This document shows, piece after piece, positions 20,502-29,886 of a stretch of 64,000 nucleotides of DNA. The stretch is from contig NZ_BMEX01000002.1 of assembly GCF_014637345.1 (NCBI RefSeq), positions 124,001 through 188,000 on the forward strand, in the 5' to 3' direction. Under the pieces are notes generated by a model that did not search any database, was not told the DNA's origin, and saw only the letters and a list, made by a program, of their open reading frames with translations. Both the position numbers and the translations under genes were made by a program. The stretch is from Kroppenstedtia guangzhouensis. Lineage in GTDB: Bacteria; Bacillota; Bacilli; Thermoactinomycetales; DSM-45169. Position 1 is the stretch's first letter; every line of letters begins with the position of its first letter.

Positions 20502-21476
20502 TCAACTTTCTTCTTCATCCCCTTGGGAGATGGATTTGCGCATATCTGTGTCAGCCGCGATGTTCTGCAGGTTGTAATAATCCATCACACCCAGTTTCCC
20601 GCTTCGGAGCGCTTCAGCCATCGCCATCGGCACTTCCGCCTCCGCTTCCACCACTTTGGCACGCATCTCCACGACGCGGGCACTCATCTCCTGCTCTTGA
20701 GCGACGGCCATTGCCCGCCGTTCTTCGGCTTTGGCCTGGGCGATCTTCTTGTCAGCTTCCGCCTGGTCGGTCTGCAGGGTGGCCCCGATGTTTTTACCCA
20801 CATCCACATCGGCGATATCGATGGACAGGATCTCAAAGGCGGTACCGGCATCCAATCCCTTCTCCAAAACCGTGTTGGAGATCAAATCGGGATTTTCCAG
20901 AACCTCTTTATGGCTGTTGGCGGAACCGTTGGTGGTGACGATCCCTTCACCCACCCGGGCGATGATCGTCTCTTCACCGGCACCCCCGACGAGGCGGTCA
21001 ATATTGGCCCGCACGGTCACCCGGGCAACCACCTTCACCTCGATCCCGTCCTTGGCGACGGCGGATACCACCGGAGTCTCAATCACTTTCGGGTTGACAC
21101 TCATCTGTACGGCTTCCAGCACATCCCGCCCAGCAAGGTCGATGGCGGCGGCCCGTTCAAACATCAGGTCGATATCCGCCCGTTGGGCCGCGATCAGAGC
21201 GTCGACGACGCGATCCACATTCCCCCCCGCCAGATAATGAGTTTCCAGCATTTCAATGGTTACTTCCAACCCCGCTTTTCTCGCCTTGATCAGCGGGTTG
21301 ACAATCCGGGACGGAACGATGCGCCGCAGCCGCATCCCGATCAGAGTGGTCAGTCCCACATAAACACCTGACGCCATCGCAGAAATCCACAACATCACCG
21401 GCACGAAGGTGAACAGGATCGAAAGCGCTACAATCGCGATCACTGCGATAAACAGGATACTAAAAACAGTCCCCAT
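20502..21476 (-). CDS. floA: Flotillin-like protein FloA (YqfA)
   Basis: Scaffold protein of bacterial functional membrane microdomains. The 324-residue chain has an N-terminal hydrophobic hairpin (about residues 5-45), an SPFH/PHB domain, and a C-terminal Ala/Glu-rich coiled coil ([20 protein letters not shown] and onward). It follows nfeD by 21 bp; the NfeD-flotillin pairing is conserved and the two proteins are thought to act together. Confidence 0.95.
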   Translation of the reverse strand: MGTVFSILFIAVIAIVALSILFTFVPVMLWISAMASGVYVGLTTLIGMRLRRIVPSRIVNPLIKARKAGLEVTIEMLETHYLAGGNVDRVVDALIAAQRADIDLMFERAAAIDLAGRDVLEAVQMSVNPKVIETPVVSAVAKDGIEVKVVARVTVRANIDRLVGGAGEETIIARVGEGIVTTNGSANSHKEVLENPDLISNTVLEKGLDAGTAFEILSIDIADVDVGKNIGATLQTDQAEADKKIAQAKAEERRAMAVAQEQEMSARVVEMRAKVVEAEAEVPMAMAEALRSGKLGVMDYYNLQNIAADTDMRKSISQGDEEES

Positions 21477-21497
21477 AAAAATCCTCCTTTAACTGAA

Positions 21498-22847
21498 TCA
21501 TCGGGACCCGGAATCCGCCCCGTCATCTGAAGAGGTCAGCCCCCGAACCACCACACGAAGTCCCTGAACATCCACCACTTTCACTGGAGTGCGTGGCGGG
21601 ATGAAACCGCCTTCACTCACCACATCCACCCGTTTCCCTTCGATCACTGCAGTCCCTGCAGGTCGGAGAGGACTGAGAGCCATCCCTTGTTTTCCGATCA
21701 GTTCCCGGCGTCCCGGTTGAGCCACATAGCCCGTAGTATTGTCCTGAGCCGTATGCAGGACAAACCGTTTCACCCCCCTCTTGAGACCGAGACGACGGAC
21801 AGCGATGATCATCCCCACAACGGTCAACAACAGAGCGACAACCAAGGTGGTCAAACTAAACATCCGGTCGGCTGCGGCGGCCACGATGGAGGCTACCAAG
21901 GACAGCAGACCAAGAATTCCAAAGATACCGAACCCGGGGACAAAAATTTCAATCAACAGAAGAATGAGACCGGCAGCAAACAGGACAAATGTTTCCATTC
22001 CGGCCAATCCGGCCAGATAGTGACCGAAGAAATAGAGACCGAAAGCACTGAGGCCGATGACACCCGGAAGGCCAAAGCCGGGGGTCAGAAATTCAATGGC
22101 AAGCCCGGCCAAACCCACCATGAACAAGACCGGAATCACATACGGGCTGGTGACAAACCGGGCCACCTGTTCACTCAGGGTCTGATCCACTCGGACCACA
22201 TCGGATGGATGAGCCTTGACAAAACGGAGTACATCCGCATCCCCCTTCACCATCCGATCCGCCATCTTTCGTTGGATGGCCTGGCCGGCGGAAAGGCTGA
22301 GGAGTTCCCCTTTTTTCTTCAACCCTTTGATCTCCAGATTCCGATCCACCATGCCGGCGGCAATCTCAGGATCTCTGTCGTGAGCTTCCGCCGCCGCCCG
22401 CATGTTGGAAGCCCAGAAAGCCACTGTCTTCGGATCCGCACGCTCTCCGGTGATGGTTCGGGGTTCCGCCGCTCCCATGGCACTTCCCGGTGCCATCAAG
22501 ATATGATCGGCATTCAAGGCGATGTAGGAACCGGCGGAAATGGCTTCCCCTTTGATATACACCGTTACTGGTATTTTGGATGTGCGAAGCAACTTTCCGA
22601 TCTCCAAAGCTGCCGCCACATCTCCACCGAGGGTGTCCATCTCCAGAATGATCGCTTCCGCGCCACCCTCTTTCGCTTCTCGGAACCCCCGGTCGAGAAA
22701 CCGGGCCAGTCCCTGTTCCACTTCTTGATCCAGGGGAATCCAATAGACTGCCCTGCCATGGCTGGCTTCCGGCTCCGCTTGCACTGCCGGAATCATCATG
22801 CTGAGAGTGAGGAAACAGAGCAAAAGGAGCAGTCCCGCCCGACCCAT
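21498..22847 (-). CDS. nfeD: NfeD family membrane-bound serine protease (YqeZ)
   Basis: Long-form NfeD of about 449 residues. A signal peptide (LLLLLCFLTLSMMIPAVQA) leads a ClpP-class protease domain with the nucleophile region GEAISAGSYIALNADHILM. Four or five membrane helices (about residues 230-350) and a C-terminal OB fold follow. I use the ATG at 22847, since AAGGA stands 6 bases before it; the upstream ATG at 22883 has no SD. It is the partner gene of floA. Confidence 0.93.
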   Translation of the reverse strand: MGRAGLLLLLCFLTLSMMIPAVQAEPEASHGRAVYWIPLDQEVEQGLARFLDRGFREAKEGGAEAIILEMDTLGGDVAAALEIGKLLRTSKIPVTVYIKGEAISAGSYIALNADHILMAPGSAMGAAEPRTITGERADPKTVAFWASNMRAAAEAHDRDPEIAAGMVDRNLEIKGLKKKGELLSLSAGQAIQRKMADRMVKGDADVLRFVKAHPSDVVRVDQTLSEQVARFVTSPYVIPVLFMVGLAGLAIEFLTPGFGLPGVIGLSAFGLYFFGHYLAGLAGMETFVLFAAGLILLLIEIFVPGFGIFGILGLLSLVASIVAAAADRMFSLTTLVVALLLTVVGMIIAVRRLGLKRGVKRFVLHTAQDNTTGYVAQPGRRELIGKQGMALSPLRPAGTAVIEGKRVDVVSEGGFIPPRTPVKVVDVQGLRVVVRGLTSSDDGADSGSR

Positions 22848-22924
22848 TCGCATTCCTTCCCCCCATCCGTATCTACGGTTCATAACGGAAAAAGTTCCAC
22901 ATCTTTATTTTAACCCAGGATATA

Positions 22925-22954
22925 GAAAAAACACAGCGCGGAAACCGCTGTGTT
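22925..22954 (-). terminator. Terminator directly after yqeY
   Basis: AACACAGCG/CGCTGTGTT forms a perfect 9-bp stem on the minus strand starting at the yqeY stop codon, followed by TTTTC. Confidence 0.85.
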
Positions 22955-23398
22955 TTACTGCAGTCCTTCCTGAACCAGCCGGTTCACCCGCTTTCCATCG
23001 GCGCGCCCTTTTACCCGGGGCATGACTGCTTTCATCACTTTTCCCATATCGGCCTTGGAAGCAGCACCAGTGGAGGCGATGGTCTCCTGAACGATCTTTT
23101 TCAGTTCGGCATCCGTCAGCTGCTCAGGCATGTATCTTTCCAACACCGCGATCTCATCCCTTGCTTTTTGAGCAAGGTCTTCCCGTCCCACCTGTTCAAA
23201 CTCCCGGAGGGAGTCCCTCTGCTGTTTTAGTTCTTTAGCCACAACGTCGAGGGCTTCTTCCTCCGTCAGAGAGTGTTGAAGCTCGATCTCCTTGTTTTTT
23301 ATGGATGATCGAACCATTCGGATGACGGACAAGGTGGTCTTTTCCTTGTTCTTCATCGCGGTTTTCATATCTTGATTCAACCGCTCAATCAGGCTCAC
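22955..23398 (-). CDS. yqeY: GatB/YqeY domain protein
   Basis: A 147-residue protein of the YqeY family, related to the tail domain of GatB/GatE tRNA amidotransferase subunits. Typical features are the basic N-terminus (LIERLNQDMKTAMKNKEKTTL), RYMPEQLTDAEL, and the C-terminal MGKVMKAVMPRVKGRADGK. It follows rpsU by 20 bp, as in many Firmicutes. Its biochemical role is not established. Confidence 0.95.
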   Translation of the reverse strand: MSLIERLNQDMKTAMKNKEKTTLSVIRMVRSSIKNKEIELQHSLTEEEALDVVAKELKQQRDSLREFEQVGREDLAQKARDEIAVLERYMPEQLTDAELKKIVQETIASTGAASKADMGKVMKAVMPRVKGRADGKRVNRLVQEGLQ

Positions 23399-23418
23399 CA
23401 GACCCGCACCTCACTGAA

Positions 23419-23589
23419 TTATTTCCGTTTCCGGGCAGCGTCGGATTTCTTTTTTCTTCTGACGCTGGGCTTTTCGTAGAACTTGCGCTTCTTCAGCTCC
23501 CGCATCGTCCCATCTTTGGCGATGGACTTCTTGAAGCGGCGCAACGCTTTGTCCAGCGATTCGTTTTTACGAACGTGAACTTCCGCCAT
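23419..23589 (-). CDS. rpsU: Ribosomal protein bS21
   Basis: A 56-residue, highly basic protein: [20 protein letters not shown], then the conserved [13 protein letters not shown] region and a Lys/Arg-rich tail. It is a component of the 30S subunit near the anti-Shine-Dalgarno. The start at 23589 has GGAGGGAGGG upstream. It is cotranscribed with yqeY. Confidence 0.97.
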   Translation of the reverse strand: MAEVHVRKNESLDKALRRFKKSIAKDGTMRELKKRKFYEKPSVRRKKKSDAARKRK

Positions 23590-23784
23590 GGTTATCCCTC
23601 CCTCCGCGGGTGTGATCCACCCGTGGGATCAACCGCTGGGATGTAGCGTACCCATAGGCTGGATGCAAGCGAAGGCTTCCCATTTGAGAGGGACAACGCG
23701 CACCCTGAACCTGAATCCCCCTTGCGGCGCAATAACAAAACAGACTCAACGGCTATTATACTATACCGTCAAATTACGTGTCAA
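23590..23784 (-). promoter_or_regulatory. rpsU promoter and long 5' leader
   Basis: On the minus strand TTGACA (23784-23779), 18 bases and TATAAT (23760-23755) form a strong sigma-A promoter at the 3' end of the upstream HIT gene. The implied leader is about 155 nt, long for a ribosomal protein gene. It contains hairpins such as TGATCC/GGATCA beside the start region, so autogenous control is possible. Confidence 0.65.
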
Positions 23785-24137
23785 AGAACCGTTTCAACCG
23801 GAGGCCAGCTCAGAGACCGTCCCCCGAGGAGATGAAAGTGAATGTGATAAACTGTCTGACCGCCTTCATCCCCGCAGTTATTCACAATCCGGAACCCCTT
23901 GTCGGCCACGCCCAGCTCATCGGCGAGCCGGTTGATCACAGAGAAAATCCGTCCCAGAAGAGGCCCCTCCTCTTCCCCGATGTCCCGGACGGATGGTATA
24001 TGCTTTTTCGGAATGATCAGTATGTGGACCGGAGCTTGGGCGTGAATATCGCGAAACGCCAACACATCCTCATCTTCGTACACCTTCTCCGCCGGGAGAC
24101 TTCCCTCCACGATTTTGCAGAAAATGCAGTCTGTCAT
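23781..24137 (-). CDS. HIT family nucleotide phosphoramidase (HinT-like)
   Basis: A 118-residue histidine triad protein. C4 and C7 (CIFC) with a later histidine form the usual zinc site, and the catalytic H98-I-H100-F-H102 triad is near the C-terminus. It probably hydrolyses adenosine 5'-phosphoramidate-type substrates. An extended -10 (TGGTATAAT) at 24170-24165 provides a promoter, and AAGGAAGG lies before the ATG. The Bacillus homologue is a different locus, so I give no symbol. Confidence 0.93.
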   Translation of the reverse strand: MTDCIFCKIVEGSLPAEKVYEDEDVLAFRDIHAQAPVHILIIPKKHIPSVRDIGEEEGPLLGRIFSVINRLADELGVADKGFRIVNNCGDEGGQTVYHIHFHLLGGRSLSWPPVETVL

Positions 24138-24161
24138 GATATCACCTTCCTTCGGGTTGTC

Positions 24162-24173
24162 CGTATTATACCA
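24162..24173 (-). promoter_or_regulatory. Extended -10 promoter of the HIT gene
   Basis: The minus strand reads TGGTATAAT, a TGn-extended -10 that can work with a weak -35. It lies 28 bp before the start codon. Confidence 0.5.
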
Positions 24174-24226
24174 AAAATCAGGATTCGGAGAAACAACGGG
24201 GACATGAACAAGAACACCCGCCCGGA

Positions 24227-24235
24227 CATATACTA
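24227..24235 (+). promoter_or_regulatory. Sporulation-type -10 (sigma-E/K like) before the small gene at 24277
   Basis: CATATACTA matches the mother-cell -10 pattern CATAnnnTA and stands about 40 bp before the ribosome-binding site. An AC-containing -35 area lies about 16 bases upstream. Assignment by eye only. Confidence 0.4.
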
Positions 24236-24276
24236 GGTTGCCGAGGATTCAGAAAACGTTTGAAGGAGGAGACACC

Positions 24277-24606
24277 ATGACCGGAAACCGCAGGGAACAG
24301 CTTCGGCAGATGATCCGGGAAATTGTCAAAGAGGAATTGGACCGTTCCGCAACCGCCAAGACAGATAAATCGGAAAAAAAAGCGAAAACAAAAGGTCCCC
24401 AGGAACCATCCTCCTGTCTCCAACCCGTGCTAGGGAATCGGGAAACCGCACCTCCTCCACCCTGGGCTCTTTTTGGTTCCCCCCAGCCTGCCCCGGATGG
24501 AAAGGAAAAAACACCCTTTCACCATTCCCGCACCCATCAGCTGTACACTCCGGACTCTCCCCTCAACCCGCCTCCCTTCATCTCTGGAAACCGGGTGTCG
24601 GACTAG
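24277..24606 (+). CDS. Small hypothetical proline-rich protein
   Basis: One of the few plus-strand genes. It starts at ATG 24277 after a near-perfect GAAGGAGGAGACACC. The 109 residues comprise a charged helix (MTGNRREQLRQMIREIVKEE), a Lys-rich linker, and a Pro-rich low-complexity tail. No family is recognised. The promoter-like CATATACTA suggests expression in the sporulating mother cell, so it may be a minor coat protein; this is inference. It is followed by repeat copy B and a terminator. Confidence 0.65.
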   Translation: MTGNRREQLRQMIREIVKEELDRSATAKTDKSEKKAKTKGPQEPSSCLQPVLGNRETAPPPPWALFGSPQPAPDGKEKTPFHHSRTHQLYTPDSPLNPPPFISGNRVSD

Positions 24607-24729
24607 AAGGGGCGTGATTTAGTGCGTCTTGGACGGTCGGGATTGGGTTTCACATTCCCGGCGTCAAAGTCCTGACGATCCAAAGACTCCATGTGAAACC
24701 CACCCCTCCCTGTAAAGGGCTTATTCACC
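24606..24729 (+). repeat. Dispersed intergenic palindromic element, copy B
   Basis: The start GGCGTGATTTAGTGCGTCTT and end GGGCTTATTCACC match the family. Inner arms are TGGGTTTCACAT and ATGTGAAACCCA. The 3' local hairpin is weakened (TGTAAA against TTCACC). It starts at the stop codon of the small gene at 24277. Confidence 0.85.
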
Positions 24730-24749
24730 CCCTTTAACATCAGGATGGA

Positions 24750-24785
24750 AAACCCCTCTCCACCAGGACAGGGGTTTCATTTTTG
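24750..24785 (+). terminator. Terminator after the small plus-strand gene
   Basis: AAACCCCT and AGGGGTTT pair over 8 bp, followed by CATTTTTG. It stands between repeat copy B and the Na/Pi symporter gene. Confidence 0.65.
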
Positions 24786-24847
24786 CCTCGGAGGCATGCC
24801 TGTCCCCCATCAGCCATATACATGGGTACAGGCGGAGGGGGGGCTGA

Positions 24848-25834
24848 ATGATGAAAGAGATTGTAATTCCTTTTGCAACGGGACTGGCCATCTTTTTGTT
24901 CGGAATGCAATTGATCCGGGTCGGGATGGAGGAGCTGACCGCCCACCGGATGCAGCATTTCCTGCTGCGTTTTACCAAAACACCGATTCGCGGTTTTGGG
25001 ACGGGATTGGTTGCCACTCTCTTTTTGCAGAGCAGCAGTGCAGTCACCATCCTGACCATCGGTTTTGTCAACGCCGGATTGTTAACCTTTGCCCAAACCG
25101 TGGGTATCATCCTGGGAACCAATGTGGGTACCACAGTCACCACGGAAATCTTGGCTCTGAAGGTGGAGGATTTCGCTCTTCCTCTGATCCTGACAGGAGC
25201 TGCCTTCTACGTTCTCCCCTGGAAAAAGATCGCCGCCCTCGGTCTGGCCATCGGAGGTTTTGGCTGTATCTTTCTCGGAATGGAAGCCATGCAATGGATC
25301 GCCGAACCCATGAAAAACCGGGGTTGGGTTGCCGCCCTCCTGGACAGTGGGTATCATCCTGTCTTTTCCGGTATACTTTCCGGGATCCTGCTGACTGCAA
25401 TCATTCAGAGCGGAAACGCCGTCATCGCCATTACCATGGGCTTCTTTGCCACGGGATTGGTCCCTTTGCCCTTCGCCATCGCCGTCGTATTGGGAAGCAA
25501 TGTGGGCACTTGTATCACAGCCTTTCTCGCTTCCATCGGAACGGAACGGGCGGCAAAACAAGTGGCCCTGGCTCATTTATTGCTCAATGTCGGAGGACTG
25601 CTCCTGTTCCTGCCCTGGGTGGGAACCATCGCCGGAGTGGCACACTGGTTATCTAACAACCCAGCCACTCAGATCGCCCACATCCAAACCCTGTACAATC
25701 TGATCTGTTCCCTGGCGGTTTTGCCTTTTGCAAGCTCCTTCGCCAGAATGGTTTCCCGGATCCTCCCGGAGCAGAACCCCTCCTGGTCCCTCAGTAGACC
25801 TCGCTCTCATCCGCTGTTCAAATGGCATCAGTAA
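24848..25834 (+). CDS. yqeW: Na/Pi-cotransporter family protein (YqeW)
   Basis: Predicted sodium-phosphate symporter of the NptA/YqeW family in the cytoplasmic membrane. The 328 residues form eight or nine hydrophobic helices with the duplicated family motifs: [14 protein letters not shown] with GTNVGTT in the first repeat, [14 protein letters not shown] with GSNVGTC in the second. It lacks the C-terminal PhoU-like domain of longer homologues. It is on the plus strand, converging with deoC (7 bp overlap of ends). B. subtilis has yqeW in the same place between mtaB and rpsU. Confidence 0.93.
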   Translation: MMKEIVIPFATGLAIFLFGMQLIRVGMEELTAHRMQHFLLRFTKTPIRGFGTGLVATLFLQSSSAVTILTIGFVNAGLLTFAQTVGIILGTNVGTTVTTEILALKVEDFALPLILTGAAFYVLPWKKIAALGLAIGGFGCIFLGMEAMQWIAEPMKNRGWVAALLDSGYHPVFSGILSGILLTAIIQSGNAVIAITMGFFATGLVPLPFAIAVVLGSNVGTCITAFLASIGTERAAKQVALAHLLLNVGGLLLFLPWVGTIAGVAHWLSNNPATQIAHIQTLYNLICSLAVLPFASSFARMVSRILPEQNPSWSLSRPRSHPLFKWHQ

Positions 25835-26499
25835 CCTTCGCTGCCCCGGCCGTCGCTCACAATGGCGACCCCGGAGCTGGCACCGAGCCGGCTGGCACCT
25901 GCCTCCACCATTTTTTCGGCGGTTTCCCGGTCACGAATCCCACCGGATGCCTTCACTCCCATATCCGGTCCGACGGCTTTCCGCATCGCCCGGACAGTAC
26001 CCACCTCGGCTCCGCCGGCACCAAATCCCGTCGAGGTCTTTACAAAATCGGCCCCCGCCGCCTTGGCTTGATCACAAGCCATCCGGATCTCATCTTTATG
26101 AAGCAGGCCTGTCTCCAGAATCACTTTGACTGTGGCTCCCGACGCCGCTTTCACTACTGCGGCAATATCATTTCGGACCTGATCGAGATCTCCCGATTTG
26201 AGGGCTCCGATATTGATCACCATATCCACCTCCCCGGCGCCGTCCTCAATCGCCTTCCGGGCTTCAAAGGCCTTCACTTCAGAGGAAGTGGCCCCCAAGG
26301 GAAAACCGATCACGGTGCAGACTTTCACCCCTGATCCTTTCAACTTTTCCACCGCCCGTCGCACCCAGTACGGATTGATACAAACCGAAGCGAAACCATG
26401 GGTTGCGGCTTCCGCACAGAGTTGATCGATTTGCTCCGCTGTCGCCTCCGGTTTCAACAGAGTATGGTCGATCATCGATGCCAATTCTTTTGCGTTCAC
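25828..26499 (-). CDS. deoC: Deoxyribose-phosphate aldolase
   Basis: Cleaves 2-deoxyribose 5-phosphate to acetaldehyde and glyceraldehyde 3-phosphate in deoxynucleoside catabolism. The 223-residue class I aldolase has the Schiff-base lysine motif FVKTSTGFG and the phosphate-binding KASGGIRD segment. The start is the GTG at 26499 with GAGGAGG upstream; it overlaps the nudix stop by 4 bp. The 14 extra upstream codons belong to the nudix gene region. Confidence 0.96.
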   Translation of the reverse strand: MNAKELASMIDHTLLKPEATAEQIDQLCAEAATHGFASVCINPYWVRRAVEKLKGSGVKVCTVIGFPLGATSSEVKAFEARKAIEDGAGEVDMVINIGALKSGDLDQVRNDIAAVVKAASGATVKVILETGLLHKDEIRMACDQAKAAGADFVKTSTGFGAGGAEVGTVRAMRKAVGPDMGVKASGGIRDRETAEKMVEAGASRLGASSGVAIVSDGRGSEGY

Positions 26500-26945
26500 T
26501 GCTGATCCTCCTCCGATTCCTCCACTTTGATTTCCAGACAAGCAAAGGCTTTGTTGATCACACTCAGGTTATTCTCATATCCCCTGGTCCGTTGTTTCTC
26601 CCAGACTTGTTGCAGACACAACCACGCAACGCCGGAGATTTCCGAAAGTTGAGGAACGGTTTCTCCACCTTCAGCCTTCACCAAAAAATAGCGAACTTCT
26701 TTTTCCATCTCTCCGCAACTCGGGTGGAAGTAACGATAAAAGACGGTTTCAAGAGGTTGTTCGATCTTTCCCTCAACACCCGTCTCCTCCAGAATCTCAC
26801 GTAGGGCGGTCTCCTCATCAGTCTCACCGGGCTCTTTTTTCCCTTTGGGCAAAGTCCAGCGGGAATAACGATCTTCGATCATCAGGATGAAGCAAGCACC
26901 CATCTCCTTCTTATAAACGACACCGCCTGCAGATATCTCTTTCAC
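26496..26945 (-). CDS. NUDIX hydrolase
   Basis: A 149-residue pyrophosphohydrolase with a complete nudix box, G-x5-E-x7-REILEETG (in [20 protein letters not shown]). The N-terminal SAGGVVYKK and the WTLPKGKK element resemble the Ap4A/diadenosine and general clean-up branch, but the substrate cannot be read from the sequence. It is translationally coupled to deoC (GTGA overlap), suggesting nucleotide salvage. Confidence 0.93.
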   Translation of the reverse strand: MKEISAGGVVYKKEMGACFILMIEDRYSRWTLPKGKKEPGETDEETALREILEETGVEGKIEQPLETVFYRYFHPSCGEMEKEVRYFLVKAEGGETVPQLSEISGVAWLCLQQVWEKQRTRGYENNLSVINKAFACLEIKVEESEEDQQ

Positions 26946-27030
26946 AAGTCCTGCCCCCTTGAGCTCGTGGATTCATTTTAGCATCCGATGCAGAATCTGC
27001 CCCATACAGACTGCTCCGGGAAAGCCGGTT

Positions 27031-27843
27031 TCAACGGGAAGACCGCTTCATGGAAAACCAGTCCACAGCGAAATCGACGGCTTCCCGCATCCCGAACAGC
27101 CGGCTTTCCGCCAATCCGACCCGGCTGATCCGAGGGGGATGGATACGCTCAAAGGCTTCCCCGATCAAGGGGAATAAGTCCGTTTGATGCTGCAAATCCT
27201 GATAAACTTTCCACACCCGTCTACCATCTTCCATCACCGGAGCCCCTTCCTCCACCACCGTTCCTCCCGGCACCCGATATTCTGCCAAATGAAAGGAGGT
27301 GTTGCTCTCATAGCCCACTCCCAGGAGAAGAACATCAGCCGATCGATCGTACAACTTGGCCAAGGGGGAGTTTTCACCGAGCCCGAAGGCCAATCCATGA
27401 TCCGCCACCACTTCCCCCGCCTCCTTTCCCCAGGCGGCAAGGGACAGCTTTGGATGGTCGCTGCGAAGCACCCCCGGGAAAGTACGAAAGGTATCCGCCA
27501 CCCGCCCCATCCAGAAAGCAGGGGTGACCTGAGGATCATAAGCTGGCAGATGCTCCCGGATCACCGGCCACCATTCTTCAGGCACCGGCGGGTTTTCCCA
27601 GAATGAAGGCTCCGACAGTTGAGGAGATTGGGTCGGCATCACCAGAGTCCCTGAGGGAGTCAGCACATCCATCAGCGCCTGGATGACAGTTTCCGCCCCT
27701 CCCACCACATATCCGAGGGAAGAGAGGGAAGTGTGGACAATCACCGTCGCACCTTCTCCCAATCCCAATTCTTTCAGATCCGCCGCCAGACTTTCCCGGG
27801 TCCTCGGCACGGAGGTCTGGGTGATCACTTCTCTTTCTCCCAT
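27031..27843 (-). CDS. AAC(3) family aminoglycoside N-acetyltransferase-like protein (YokD type)
   Basis: Acetyl-CoA-dependent enzyme of the antibiotic N-acetyltransferase fold. The family landmarks are present: VIVHTSLSSLGYVVGGAETV, GTLVMPTQSPQLSEPSFW, YDPQVTPAFWMGRVADTFR and RSDHPKLS. The protein has 270 residues from the ATG at 27843 (AAGGAGG upstream). Chromosomal members in environmental bacilli often do not give clinical resistance, and the natural substrate is unknown. No mobile element flanks it. Confidence 0.9.
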   Translation of the reverse strand: MGEREVITQTSVPRTRESLAADLKELGLGEGATVIVHTSLSSLGYVVGGAETVIQALMDVLTPSGTLVMPTQSPQLSEPSFWENPPVPEEWWPVIREHLPAYDPQVTPAFWMGRVADTFRTFPGVLRSDHPKLSLAAWGKEAGEVVADHGLAFGLGENSPLAKLYDRSADVLLLGVGYESNTSFHLAEYRVPGGTVVEEGAPVMEDGRRVWKVYQDLQHQTDLFPLIGEAFERIHPPRISRVGLAESRLFGMREAVDFAVDWFSMKRSSR

Positions 27844-27869
27844 ATCCCTCTTTTCCTCCTTATATCCAT

Positions 27870-28397
27870 TTATCCTTCTTTCATATCGTGGACCACCGCT
27901 TCCACAGCACACTGGGGAGAGCAGCACTCCCCTTCCCGGTTTTCCTCGTCGAGAAAGATCCCCTCGATCCCGAGTTCCCGCCGGGCTGAATCATCCGGGT
28001 TGAAGTGATGTCCGCAGACCGCACAAAGCTTGAGATGGGGGGTTTTCTCCAACCGCTCCAACAAATCCTGCACCTGCGGTTGCTCCAGTTTGAACTCTTC
28101 CACAGCAACATGCAAAAAATGTTGAGCCGTCTCAAAAAAACGGACATCCTCCTTTACGTAGTTCTGCTCATTCCAAAAAGCCCACCTTCCATCCGCCAAA
28201 TGCGTGAGGTGATATCCGTCCCCCAAGGGACAGGAGGATTCTTTTAACGCCTGATATGTACGAAAACTGAGTTCACTGGCCAGATGTTCCAAGAGTTCCC
28301 CATCCACTTCCTCCAGCACATCATTCCAGTCGAATTTGTCCAGCGCGTCTTCCCAATCTTCAGATGCCATCTCTACCGCCTCCTCTCGGGGATTCAT
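27870..28397 (-). CDS. Hypothetical protein with a C-terminal zinc-ribbon-like Cys cluster
   Basis: About 175 residues, acidic, without membrane segments. The C-terminal part has CAVCGHHF and, 30 residues on, CCSPQC, which could bind one zinc; the rest is helical. No family is recognised. The ATG at 28397 has GGAG 9 bases upstream; an ATG five codons earlier (28412) is the alternative. It ends 26 bp before the acetyltransferase gene and is likely cotranscribed with it. Confidence 0.75.
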   Translation of the reverse strand: MNPREEAVEMASEDWEDALDKFDWNDVLEEVDGELLEHLASELSFRTYQALKESSCPLGDGYHLTHLADGRWAFWNEQNYVKEDVRFFETAQHFLHVAVEEFKLEQPQVQDLLERLEKTPHLKLCAVCGHHFNPDDSARRELGIEGIFLDEENREGECCSPQCAVEAVVHDMKEG

Positions 28398-28484
28398 CTC
28401 TGTCAGCTCCATTCACTCTTAAAAAACGTAGGGCATCGCTTAACAGTATAGATCAAAATTTTAAATGAAACAGCTTTTCTCCCT

Positions 28485-28511
28485 CAAAAAACCGCCCTTT
28501 AGAAAGGGCGG
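28485..28511 (-). terminator. Terminator of the hrcA-mtaB operon
   Basis: CCGCCCTTT/AAAGGGCGG is a 9-bp stem with a tight loop, followed by TTTTTTG on the minus strand, 32 bp after the mtaB stop. Confidence 0.9.
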
Positions 28512-28542
28512 CCGGATCATTTGTCATGTGAGACAGGAACCT

Positions 28543-29886
28543 TCAGCCTGCATACGGGCGGGGGACTTCGTCCATAGTGCGGACAAAGGTGCCTTGGCTG
28601 TACTCGGAACCGGGTTGATCCAAACGAACGCGGCACACCTGGCCTACCAGTTCTTTATTCCCGGAAAAGGCGATCTGCAGATAATTGTCGGAATACCCCA
28701 CCATCCATCCGCTGTCCGGACCCTCTTTCAATGGACCCTCCGGGATCACTTCCAGCACCTCACCCGCAAACTTCGAGGCGTAGGCCATCGCAAGGTGATC
28801 GGAGAGGGCGATCAACCGTGCGACCCGCTCCTGCTTCACCTCTGCCGGCACCTGATCCGGCATCCGCGCCGCGGGAGTTCCCGTCCGGGTGGAGTAGGGA
28901 AAAACATGCAGCTCGGAGAAGCCCAGCTCTTCGATCAGGCGATATCCGTTTTCAAACTGTTCCTCCGTCTCTCCGGGAAAGCCGACAATCACATCGCTGG
29001 TGATGGCCACTCCCGGCATCGCTTGGTGGATATACTCAATTTTGCGACGGTATTCATCCACCGTGTAACGGCGGCGCATCCGTTTCAGCACCGCATCATC
29101 CCCGGCCTGCAAAGGGATATGAAGATGACGACACATCTTATCGGATTTGTTGAGAACATCGATCACCCGGTCATCGATCTGGCTGGCTTCGATCGAGCTG
29201 ATCCGGATCCGTTTCAGCCCCTCCACTTTGTCCAGGTCCCAGAGCAGATCCGACAGCTTGTAGTCCTCAAAGTCTTCCCCGTAGCCCCCGGTGTGAATTC
29301 CAGTGAGAACAATCTCCTTGTAGCCGGCTTCCACCAGCTGCCGGGCCTGCCGGAGCACACTTTCCGGCTTTCGGCTTCTGAGGAGGCCGCGAGCCCAGGG
29401 AATGATGCAAAAGGTGCAGAAATTGTTGCAGCCTTCCTGGATTTTCAGAGAAGCCCGGGTCCGCTCCGTAAAGGAGGGAACATCCATTTCCTCAAATTCC
29501 CGGGTCTTCATAATGTTTTTCACTGCGTTGACCGGCTTTCGTGTCTGTCGATGTTCCTCGATATATTGAAGGAGTTTGTCCCGTCCCTGGGTCCCGATCA
29601 CCACATCCACACCGGGAATGTCCATGATTTCACCAGGGGATGTTTGGGCATAACAACCGGTCACTGCCACCACGGCTTCGGGATTTTTCCGGACGGCCCT
29701 CCGAATCACCTGGCGGCTTTTCCGATCTCCGGTATTGGTCACCGTACAGGTATTGATCACATATACATCGGCCTTCTGTTCAAAATCGACCTTTTCGTAT
29801 CCTCCGCGCTGAAACAGCTGCCACATGGCCTCCGTCTCATAAGCGTTCACTTTACATCCCAGTGTATGGAATGCCACCGTGCTCAC
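28543..29886 (-). CDS. mtaB: tRNA N6-threonylcarbamoyladenosine C2-methylthiotransferase MtaB
   Basis: Radical SAM enzyme that converts t6A37 to ms2t6A37 in tRNAs reading ANN codons. The 447 residues show the MiaB-type order: an N-terminal UPF0004 domain with the second-cluster cysteines C11, C47 and C78, a radical SAM core with the C-x3-C-x2-C motif EGCNNFCTFC, and a C-terminal TRAM domain. It overlaps rsmE by 4 bp and ends the heat-shock operon. Confidence 0.96.
   Translation of the reverse strand: MSTVAFHTLGCKVNAYETEAMWQLFQRGGYEKVDFEQKADVYVINTCTVTNTGDRKSRQVIRRAVRKNPEAVVAVTGCYAQTSPGEIMDIPGVDVVIGTQGRDKLLQYIEEHRQTRKPVNAVKNIMKTREFEEMDVPSFTERTRASLKIQEGCNNFCTFCIIPWARGLLRSRKPESVLRQARQLVEAGYKEIVLTGIHTGGYGEDFEDYKLSDLLWDLDKVEGLKRIRISSIEASQIDDRVIDVLNKSDKMCRHLHIPLQAGDDAVLKRMRRRYTVDEYRRKIEYIHQAMPGVAITSDVIVGFPGETEEQFENGYRLIEELGFSELHVFPYSTRTGTPAARMPDQVPAEVKQERVARLIALSDHLAMAYASKFAGEVLEVIPEGPLKEGPDSGWMVGYSDNYLQIAFSGNKELVGQVCRVRLDQPGSEYSQGTFVRTMDEVPRPYAG

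Noticed and set aside
27031-27843. AAC(3)-family gene as an acquired resistance determinant
   Set aside because: It shows no flanking mobile elements and composition like its neighbours; a chromosomal YokD-type enzyme is more likely.
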